Of a stretch of DNA of 64,000 nucleotides, positions 57,859 through 64,000 are shown in pieces. This stretch comes from Flavisphingomonas formosensis (GTDB lineage: Bacteria > Pseudomonadota > Alphaproteobacteria > Sphingomonadales > Sphingomonadaceae), in assembly GCF_009755815.1 (NCBI RefSeq), contig NZ_WRPK01000003.1, positions 186,001 to 250,000 of the forward strand, given 5' to 3'. Made by a program: the position numbers and the translations under genes. The stretch's first letter is position 1. Each line of letters starts with the position of its first letter. The notes under the pieces are model-generated. The model was given only the letters and a program-made list of their open reading frames with translations. It was not told where the DNA came from and did not search any database.

Positions 57859-58173
57859 TCAGCCGGACAGATGCTGGAGCACCTCGGGCGTGACGTCCCG
57901 TCCGCCGGACAAATTCGAGATGGTTGTGCCGACCGTCCAGATCGGGCCCCACGGGATACCCCACCAGCCGAGCAGCAGCGAGATCACGCTGAACAGCGTC
58001 GCGGTCTGCCAATGTTTTTCGTCGGCGCGCAGGAAATAGATGTTGGACGAGCGCTTGAAGCTCATCACCAGGATCGAGATGCAATATTGATAGTGCACGA
58101 ACCGGCCGCCGCGCTCCAACTCCGCATTGAGCGCGTCGACCGTCATGCCGTCGATGCCGACGATCTTCGTCAT
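57859..58173 (-). CDS. Small conserved membrane protein
   Basis: A 104-residue protein not assigned to a named family. It has FKRSSNIYFLRADEKHW followed by a membrane segment and GWWGIPWGPIWT near residues 75-86, a motif pattern I recognise from uncharacterised proteins in several phyla. ATG 58173 follows GGGGGAAC. It lies between rimO and the NlpD-like gene. No function is assigned. Confidence 0.72.
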   Translation of the reverse strand: MTKIVGIDGMTVDALNAELERGGRFVHYQYCISILVMSFKRSSNIYFLRADEKHWQTATLFSVISLLLGWWGIPWGPIWTVGTTISNLSGGRDVTPEVLQHLSG

Positions 58174-58234
58174 GATGTTCCCCCGAAAACCCCGGGGCAA
58201 GCTAGACCGATCGAGAGCGAAAAAGCCAGTTCGA

Positions 58235-59299
58235 TCAGCTGCGCGGCAGATATTTCATCGGATCGACGGGCAGGCGCTTTTGCCGCATTTCGAAATGCAG
58301 TCGGGGCGTGTCGCTGGTGCCGTCGTCACCGGCGCGCGCGATCACCTGACCCTGTTTCACGGCCTGCCCGCGCGACACGCCAATAGCATCGGCATGACCA
58401 TAGGCCGTGATCCAGCCATCGCCGTGGCGGATCAGGACGAGGCCGCCGAGACCGGCCACTTCGGTACCGACATAGGCGACGATGCCGTCGGCGGCGGCGC
58501 GGATCGGCGCACCACGATCCGCCGCGATATCCAGCCCGTTGCTGACGATGCCATTGCCCTTGCTGCCGAAGCTGGTGAGGATCTTGCCGTTGAGCGGCCA
58601 GACGAACTGGCCCGCGAAGCGGGGCGGCTCGCCGACCGCCACGCTCGGGGCGAGGACGCGCTTGGGAGTCTCGACCGGCTTCACGGTCTTCTCGTTCGAT
58701 GCGAGCGCCGGCTCGCCGCCCGTGATGAGATCGTCGATATCGATGCGGAAGGCCGCGGCGCGCTGCTCCACCGTCATCGACGAGACTTCCGCCTTGCTCG
58801 GCAGCAGCAGGCGCTGGCCGGTGCGCAGGATATAGGGTTCCTCGAGCTGGTTCATGGTCGCGACCTGGGACCAGTCCACCCCATAGGCGCGCGCGATGGC
58901 GATGCCGCTCTGCCCGGCGCGAACCAGGTGATAGCGGCCGCCTGGGATCTTCAGCTTCTGCCCCGTGTGGATGACGAATGGCGGCGGAATGTTGTTGACC
59001 CGGGCGATCGCTTCGGATGCCGCTCCGGTCTTGTTCGAGATGCTGCGCAGGCTGTCGCCGGCCTTCACCGTGTAGACGGAGCTCGCTATCTCGACCGCGT
59101 CGGGTTCAACCGCCTGCGCGCGCCAGGAAGGAATGCTTTCGGGAATGTCCGGCGCTACGACTTCCAGCCGCGGCGCGGGCGCGGTCGGGAGAGGCCGGCC
59201 CTTCCCGGGCCGCGGCGCCTTTGCCGGGCGATCCATGTTGGGAATGCATGCCGCCAGGAAAAGCGGCAGGATCAGCGCGAGGCGTGCATAAGGGCGCAT
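58235..59299 (-). CDS. NlpD-like LysM/LytM lipoprotein
   Basis: A 354-residue lipoprotein (lipobox LAAC near residue 15) with two LysM-like peptidoglycan-binding stretches (VKAGDSLRSISNKTG; VRAGQSGIAIARAYGVD) and a C-terminal M23/LytM domain from about residue 235. The first metal-binding His is replaced (SNGLDIAADRG where active enzymes read HxGxD), as in NlpD/EnvC activators. It therefore probably activates an amidase at the septum rather than cutting wall itself. Its position next to surE matches the surE-nlpD order known elsewhere. Confidence 0.9.
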   Translation of the reverse strand: MRPYARLALILPLFLAACIPNMDRPAKAPRPGKGRPLPTAPAPRLEVVAPDIPESIPSWRAQAVEPDAVEIASSVYTVKAGDSLRSISNKTGAASEAIARVNNIPPPFVIHTGQKLKIPGGRYHLVRAGQSGIAIARAYGVDWSQVATMNQLEEPYILRTGQRLLLPSKAEVSSMTVEQRAAAFRIDIDDLITGGEPALASNEKTVKPVETPKRVLAPSVAVGEPPRFAGQFVWPLNGKILTSFGSKGNGIVSNGLDIAADRGAPIRAAADGIVAYVGTEVAGLGGLVLIRHGDGWITAYGHADAIGVSRGQAVKQGQVIARAGDDGTSDTPRLHFEMRQKRLPVDPMKYLPRS

Positions 59300-59338
59300 G
59301 ATCCGATCCTTAGCAGCATCGCCCCCACGATCCATAGC

Positions 59339-60103
59339 TTATGGATAGAGGCCGGCGAGCAGCCCGAGCGTCGGGCTGTGGGTGAGATCGAGGTGAAGCG
59401 GCGTCACCGAAACATAGCCGTCGGCGATCGCTTCCAGGTCCGTCGAGTGCGCGGGCGTGTGCAGCATCGGGCCGAGCCCGAACCAATAATAGTCGTAGCC
59501 GCGCGGATCGGTGCCCTTGACGATCGTTCCGCGGCCATAATCGCGCAGACCCTGCGAGACGACGCGGATGCCGCGCACCTCCGCTGCGGGTAATGCGGGA
59601 AAGTTGACGTTGACAAGGGTGCGCGGGGCGAGCGGGGCTTCGAGCAGCGGGGCGAGCACTTTCGCGCCCCAGACCTCGGCGGCGGAGAAAGGAACGCTGT
59701 CGCCCATGCCTTCGCGCGGATAATCCTGGCTGAGGGCGATCGAGCGCACCCCCGCCAGCGCGCCTTCCATCGCGGCCGAGACGGTGCCCGAATAGGTCAC
59801 GTCCTCGCCAAGATTGCCGCCGCGGTTGACGCCCGATAGGATGAGGTCCGGCGGATTGTCCTTCAGGATCATGCCGAGCGCCATCATCACCGAATCGGTG
59901 GGCGTGCCGGTGACGCTGAAGCGGCGCTCGTCATGCCGCCGCAGCCGCACCGGCCGGGTGAGTGTCAGCGAATGGCCGGCGCCCGACTGTTCCTCGCTCG
60001 GCGCGACGATCCAGATATCGTCCGACAGCGTGCGCGCGATGGTTTCCAGCACGGCGAGACCCGGCGCGTGGACACCGTCGTCGTTGGTCAACAGGATGCG
60101 CAT
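59339..60103 (-). CDS. surE: 5'/3'-nucleotidase SurE
   Basis: A 254-residue metal-dependent phosphatase acting on nucleoside monophosphates. The N-terminal LLTNDDGVHAPGL holds the metal-binding Asp pair, followed by VAPSEEQSGAGHSLTL and SGVNRGGNLGEDVTYSGTV. The start is ATG 60103, overlapping the serS stop (TGATG). Serves in stress-survival and nucleotide recycling. The NlpD-like gene follows 39 bases on. Confidence 0.96.
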   Translation of the reverse strand: MRILLTNDDGVHAPGLAVLETIARTLSDDIWIVAPSEEQSGAGHSLTLTRPVRLRRHDERRFSVTGTPTDSVMMALGMILKDNPPDLILSGVNRGGNLGEDVTYSGTVSAAMEGALAGVRSIALSQDYPREGMGDSVPFSAAEVWGAKVLAPLLEAPLAPRTLVNVNFPALPAAEVRGIRVVSQGLRDYGRGTIVKGTDPRGYDYYWFGLGPMLHTPAHSTDLEAIADGYVSVTPLHLDLTHSPTLGLLAGLYP

Positions 60104-61380
60104 CAGGGCTCCAGCACTTCGAGGCCGCCCATATAGGGGCGCAGCACGTCCGGCACGCGTACGGAGCCGTCCGCCTGTTGATAGTTTTCGAGCACCGCGA
60201 CGAGAGCGCGGCCGACGGCGAGGCCAGAGCCGTTCAGCGTATGGACGAAGCGCGTGCCCTTTGCATCGCCGGCCGGGCGATAACGGGCGGCCATGCGCCG
60301 CGCCTGAAAGTCGCCGCAATTGGAGACGCTGCTGATTTCGCGGTAGCGGCCCTGGCCCGGGAGCCAGACCTCCAGATCGAAGGTGCGCAACGCAGTGAAG
60401 CCCATGTCGCCGGCACAGAGCAGCATGCGGCGATAGGGCAGGTTCAGCCCCTGCAGTACTGCTTCGGCGGACGCGAGCATGTGATCATGCTCCGCTTCCG
60501 ACTGTTCCGGCGTGGCGATTGCCACCAACTCGACCTTGTCGAACTGGTGTTGGCGGATCATGCCGCGCGTATCGCGGCCAGCGGCACCGGCCTCGGAACG
60601 GAAACACGGGGTGAGGGCCGTGAAGCGCAGCGGCAGCTGGCTTTCGTCGAGGATCTGCTCGCGCACGAGATTGGTGAGGCTCACCTCGGCCGTCGGGATC
60701 AGCCAGCGCCCATCCGTGGTGCGGAAGAGATCCTCGGCGAACTTGGGGAGCTGGCCCGTGCCGAACACGGCCTGATCGCGCACCAGGAGCGGTGGCGCCA
60801 CCTCGGTGTAGCCGTGCCGTGCTGTCTGAAGATCGAGCATATATTGGCCGAGCGCGCGATGCAGGCGGGCCATTCCGCCACGCAGTGCAGCGAAGCGCGC
60901 GCCCGAAATCGCTGCCGCTGCTTCGAAGTCGAGGCCCAGAGCCGGGGCGAAATCGGCATGCTCGCGCGGTTCGAAGGCAAATTGGGCCGGCTGGCCCCAG
61001 CGAGCCTTTTCGACATTCGCCTCTTCGTCGGCGCCGTCGGGTACATCCGCCGCAGGAATGTTCGGCAGCGCCGCCAGCGCATCTTCGATCGCTGCTGCTG
61101 CGGCCGCCTCCTCGGCTTCCAGCGCGGGCAGCCTCTCCTTGATCGCGGCGACTTCCGCCATCAGCGCCTGGGCGGTCTCTTCGTCGCGCTTGGCCTTGGC
61201 CTGGCCGATCGCCTTGGACGCCTCGTTCCGGCGCGCCTGAAGCGTCTGCAATTCGGTGACCAGCGCCCGGCGTTGCTCGTCCAGCGCAAGCAGCGCGGTC
61301 GACGGGGCATCGAGCCCGCGTCTGGCGAGGCCGGCATCGAAGGCGATCGGATTGTCCCGGACGAGGCGAATGTCATGCAT
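60103..61380 (-). CDS. serS: Seryl-tRNA synthetase
   Basis: A 425-residue class II synthetase. The N-terminal coiled-coil tRNA-binding arm begins [18 protein letters not shown]; class II motif 2 is visible as [21 protein letters not shown], and motif 3 near the C-terminus in [22 protein letters not shown] 61380 is the natural start; the upstream frame has no homology. Overlaps surE, so they are one operon. Confidence 0.97.
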   Translation of the reverse strand: MHDIRLVRDNPIAFDAGLARRGLDAPSTALLALDEQRRALVTELQTLQARRNEASKAIGQAKAKRDEETAQALMAEVAAIKERLPALEAEEAAAAAAIEDALAALPNIPAADVPDGADEEANVEKARWGQPAQFAFEPREHADFAPALGLDFEAAAAISGARFAALRGGMARLHRALGQYMLDLQTARHGYTEVAPPLLVRDQAVFGTGQLPKFAEDLFRTTDGRWLIPTAEVSLTNLVREQILDESQLPLRFTALTPCFRSEAGAAGRDTRGMIRQHQFDKVELVAIATPEQSEAEHDHMLASAEAVLQGLNLPYRRMLLCAGDMGFTALRTFDLEVWLPGQGRYREISSVSNCGDFQARRMAARYRPAGDAKGTRFVHTLNGSGLAVGRALVAVLENYQQADGSVRVPDVLRPYMGGLEVLEP

Positions 61381-61539
61381 GGCCGGGCCTATGACGGGCA
61401 GCGCGGCGCAAGACAACCCTGCAGAGGCCGATGGTGTCGGCACGGTTCGTCGTCTTAACCACCCACCTTGCCTTCGGTGGGCATCCGAAACGGGATTTGC
61501 GCGTTACGCTCGGCGTGTAGCGTCAGATGGGAGTATGAT

Positions 61540-62121
61540 GTGAAGACCAAACTTGCACTGTTTGCGACCGCAGCTCTGGTTCTCACCGGCGCTCCGGCGC
61601 TTGCCCAGACCGCACCGGAATCGACCGCCACGGCCTCTTCCGCCGCGGCAGGATCTACGTCGGTCGCCGTCACTGCGGGTGCCCCGGTCTTTGATCAGAC
61701 AGGCGGAACGGTAGGCAAGATCGACACGGTCGAAGGCCAGTTCGCAGTCCTCGCGACAGACAAGAGCAAGGTCCGCCTGCCGCTGACCTCATTCGCGAAA
61801 GGCGACAAGGGCCTCATCATCGGAATGACCAAGGATCAGATCGATGCCGCTGCGTCGGGCGCGAGCGCCTCGATGCAGAAGGATCCCACCAAGCTGGTTA
61901 CAGTCGGCGCGACCGTCAAGGATACGTCCGGCGGCACCGTCGGCACCATTAAGGAGGTGGATGCGCAATATGCGCTGATCGCCACGGCCAACAAGGAGGT
62001 GCGTCTGCCGATCACGGCTTTCGGCGCCGGCACGGATGGTCCGGTGATCGCGATGACGGCTGCGCAGCTCGATCAGGCTGCTTCGGCCGCGGGCGGCGGA
62101 CAGGCGCCGCAGTCCAACTGA
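61540..62121 (+). CDS. Secreted protein with two PRC-like repeats
   Basis: A 193-residue protein with a signal peptide (KLALFATAALVLTGAPALAQ, cleavage near 23). Two copies of a 60-65-residue module follow, each with GGTVGxIxxVxxQ, a short strand with LATxxKxVRLPxTxF and ending in MTxxQxDxAAS. The modules resemble PRC-barrel folds. Start is GTG 61540 with GGGAG upstream. Function unknown; likely a periplasmic binding or structural protein. Confidence 0.8.
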   Translation: MKTKLALFATAALVLTGAPALAQTAPESTATASSAAAGSTSVAVTAGAPVFDQTGGTVGKIDTVEGQFAVLATDKSKVRLPLTSFAKGDKGLIIGMTKDQIDAAASGASASMQKDPTKLVTVGATVKDTSGGTVGTIKEVDAQYALIATANKEVRLPITAFGAGTDGPVIAMTAAQLDQAASAAGGGQAPQSN

Positions 62122-62148
62122 CGATAGCCGGGCCAGCGCCCGGATGAA

Positions 62149-62190
62149 AAGAAGAAGGGCTCCGATCCCCCCGATCGGAGCCCTTCCTTT
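62149..62190. terminator. Bidirectional intrinsic terminator
   Basis: AAGGGCTCCGATC and GATCGGAGCCCTT form a 13-pair stem with a short C-rich loop. It is followed by CCTTTT on the plus strand and preceded by an A-rich run, so it can end both the plus-strand gene at 62121 and the minus-strand gene at 62236. Confidence 0.88.
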
Positions 62191-62235
62191 TGCGAACTCA
62201 CGCCCGCCGTGCGCCTTGGAAGCCGGAGGCGCGGA

Positions 62236-63045
62236 TCAGACCTTCGCGCTGCCCAGCTTCTTGCGGGCGACAAGTGCGCCGGCGGCAGCGCCGAACAGAA
62301 TGAGCATCGGCGGCGCCGGAACCGGCTTGGGGCCTCCGCTGGAGCCGTGGCTGCTCCCGCCATGGGAGCTGCCGCCGTGCGAACTGCCGCCGTGGCTGCT
62401 TCCAAAGCTGCTCGATCCGCCGGTGGCGCCGCTGCTCGTGCTGGTGGAGGAAGATGTCGACGAAGAAGTGGAACTGCTCGTCGAGGAGGACGTGGACGAA
62501 GATGTCGACGTGCTGGATCCGCCGGTTGAGGTCGAGGTGCTCGATCCGCCGGTGGACGTGGAGGTGCTGGAAGCGCCCGATGATGTGGAGGTCGATCCAC
62601 CACTTGTGCTCGTCGATCCGCCGGAGCTCGAGGAGGTGGAGGAGATGAACCAGCCGCCGCTGGATCCGCCGCCGCCGCCCCAGAAGCCGCCGCCGCCCCA
62701 GAAACCGCCGCCTCCGAAGCCGCCGCCGCCTCCGCCGACCACGACCGGAGCCCCGCCACCGCCGCCGCCGCCCGCCGGCATCGCTGCCGCGATCGGCACC
62801 GGCGCGGGGGCTGCGCTCGCTACGGTAATCGCTGCGGGCGCACATGCAGTCTGTGTCGTGGTTATCGTCTTGACGCGACGGATCACCTTACGCTGGGCGA
62901 CGCGGACGGGCGCCTTGGCATGCTTGATATATTGCCGCTTGATGTCGGTGCGCGGCGCCTCGGCGATATGCACGGCGCCGCCACCGATGATCGCTCCGCC
63001 ACAAGCGCAGGCACATAATTTAGCCAAGGCCATCCGTACCGACAT
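62236..63045 (-). CDS. Gly/Ser/Thr-rich exported protein with CTERM-like tail
   Basis: A 269-residue low-complexity protein. A hydrophobic N-terminal segment is followed by a basic stretch, then a Gly-rich region (~91-130), then Ser/Thr/Gly repeats (~131-238, including repeated SSHGG). The C-terminus is a VPAPP motif, a hydrophobic span (MLILFGAAAGALVA) and RKK, the layout of exosortase/rhombosortase sorting signals. It could be anchored and later released as a glycosylated surface protein. No exosortase gene is in the window. The plus-strand frame across it is a low-complexity artefact. Confidence 0.78.
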   Translation of the reverse strand: MSVRMALAKLCACACGGAIIGGGAVHIAEAPRTDIKRQYIKHAKAPVRVAQRKVIRRVKTITTTQTACAPAAITVASAAPAPVPIAAAMPAGGGGGGGAPVVVGGGGGGFGGGGFWGGGGFWGGGGGSSGGWFISSTSSSSGGSTSTSGGSTSTSSGASSTSTSTGGSSTSTSTGGSSTSTSSSTSSSTSSSTSSSTSSSTSTSSGATGGSSSFGSSHGGSSHGGSSHGGSSHGSSGGPKPVPAPPMLILFGAAAGALVARKKLGSAKV

Positions 63046-63519
63046 CGCGCATACTCTTTTCTAACGCCGCGGGAGTGGGCCGGAATTTCCGGCCGCCTCC
63101 ACTGCCGACCTGATATGAAAGCAAATGCAGAACAGGAATTTAATTGCAAGTTCGTTAACTCTCTTTGTCGTCGTGAGTCGCATGGTTTCTTCGCAATGAT
63201 GGTTACCGATAATGGTTAACGTACGATATTGGGGCAGATTGCAGACCGCGGCTTCAGAACCGTCGAGCCCGCGTGGGCTCGGATGGTGAGGTTAACGGAG
63301 AGGAGTTCCGAATCGGCCGGCGGTCAAATCGATCCTGGCGGGGCTTCAGCGGGTAACGCGGGCGACGAGCGCTTCCACTTTCGCGCCGACCGCGCGAAAT
63401 CGTTGAGGTTCCGCCGCTTGTGCGGGAGCGGGCGCGCCGCTATTAGCCGCGGCTGGCGGAGGGCGGACGTATTTGGCCGGTTCTGGTAAGCCGGCGCCCT
63501 CCGAAGGGAGCGGGACGTG
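63046..63519. other. 474-base gap before dksA
   Basis: This stretch holds the upstream regions of the sorting-signal protein (minus) and dksA (plus). AT-rich patches near 63128-63170 and 63205-63235 may carry promoters, but no motif is clear enough to call. A purine-rich GGAGAGGAG at 63298-63306 is not followed by a good start. A short open frame at 63229-63489 shows no protein-like features. Confidence 0.5.
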
Positions 63520-63981
63520 ATGGCGACTGCGTTTGGGGCGGCATCGGGTACAGGCGACGATAGGAACGGTACTCTGGCTGACATCGACTACCGGCCGAGT
63601 CCGGACGAACCATTCATGAACGAGCGCCAGCTCGAATATTTTCGCAAAAAGCTGCAGGCATGGAAGGACTCCATCCTCGCCGAGAGCAAGGGGACGCTGG
63701 CACAGCTTCAGACGGATTCCCTACGCGAACCCGACATCACCGACCGGGCATCCAGCGAGACCGACTGGTCTATCGAACTGAGGACCCGGGACCGGCAGCG
63801 GAAGCTGATCTCCAAGATCGATGCCGCGCTTCGCCGTATCGAGGACGGCGAATATGGCTATTGCGAGGTGACGGGCGAGCCCATCTCGCTTGGCCGTTTG
63901 GAAGCGCGACCGATCGCTACGATGACGGTCGAAGCGCAGGAGCGCCATGAGCGGAACGAGAAAGTCTCCCGCGACGAATAG
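63520..63981 (+). CDS. dksA: DksA-type RNA polymerase-binding protein
   Basis: A 153-residue DksA/TraR-family regulator that enters the RNA polymerase secondary channel with ppGpp. The coiled coil with the LQTDSLREPDITDRASSE tip is present near residues 70-85. The C4 zinc-finger site is reduced: the equivalent of CESCG reads CEVTG and the second pair is missing, leaving one cysteine. Single-Cys DksA proteins are common in alphaproteobacteria and work without zinc. ATG 63520 follows GAAGGGAG. Confidence 0.92.
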   Translation: MATAFGAASGTGDDRNGTLADIDYRPSPDEPFMNERQLEYFRKKLQAWKDSILAESKGTLAQLQTDSLREPDITDRASSETDWSIELRTRDRQRKLISKIDAALRRIEDGEYGYCEVTGEPISLGRLEARPIATMTVEAQERHERNEKVSRDE

Positions 63982-64000
63982 GCCAATGTCGGATCGCGAC

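Noticed and set aside
62144-63064. A 306-codon plus-strand frame rich in Asp/Val/Pro across the low-complexity gene
   Set aside because: The low-complexity DNA keeps it open. The minus frame has an export signal and a sorting-like tail, so it is the real gene.
63229-63489. An 86-codon open frame upstream of dksA
   Set aside because: Composition and start context are poor, and no family features are seen.

Overview
The window is GC-rich, densely coded bacterial DNA from an alphaproteobacterium, most likely Sphingomonas or a close relative. This rests on the protein sequences, a primary sigma factor with a large acidic insert, an alpha-type DksA with one cysteine, an opgGH pair, TonB receptor/phytase genes and Sphingomonas-style palindromic intergenic repeats. 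No plasmid, transposase, integrase, CRISPR array or rRNA is visible. One tRNA (Asn) is present.

Layout. 1-5.7 kb: a catabolic block (homogentisate dioxygenase, MOSC protein, SMP-30 lactonase, SnoaL-like protein, acyl-CoA dehydrogenase, cupin). 5.7-7.1 kb: an odd gene with two phage terminase-small-subunit-like modules fused through an in-frame palindromic repeat. 7.2-8.9 kb: an OsmC gene and a hydrolase-OsmC fusion. 9.1-13.2 kb: a four-gene operon (two SGNH proteins, an MBOAT acyltransferase, a small membrane protein) that looks like a surface-polymer O-acylation unit. 13.2-16.1 kb: SleB-like hydrolase, tRNA-Asn, NAD kinase, moaA. 16.2-24.8 kb: GGDEF/EAL protein, NTF2-like protein, mfd, sdhE, recG. 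24.9-30.8 kb: opgGH (periplasmic glucans), tyrS, anmK. 30.9-34.8 kb: a VWA/MoxR pair split by a divergent soluble chemoreceptor gene. 34.9-40.6 kb: an uncharacterised gene, then the macromolecular synthesis cluster yqeY-(DUF559)-dnaG-rpoD, with a DUF559 endonuclease-like gene inserted between inverted repeat arms. 40.7-46.6 kb: carA, carB, greA, rhomboid. 46.6-50.7 kb: DUF4170, argC, NlpC/P60, MarR, leucyl aminopeptidase. 50.8-56.4 kb: AAA ATPase, beta-propeller phytase, its TonB receptor, alpha/beta hydrolase. 56.5-61.4 kb: rimO, a small membrane protein, NlpD-like factor, surE, serS. 61.5-64 kb: a repeat-containing secreted protein, a Gly/Ser/Thr-rich exported protein with a C-terminal sorting-like signal, and dksA.

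Most of the window is core metabolism and information processing. The parts most worth a second look are the tandem terminase-like gene with its embedded palindrome, the DUF559 gene inserted in the dnaG operon, the O-acylation operon, the split MoxR/VWA pair and the low-complexity sorted protein. Functions are assigned from sequence motifs read by eye. No database search was run.
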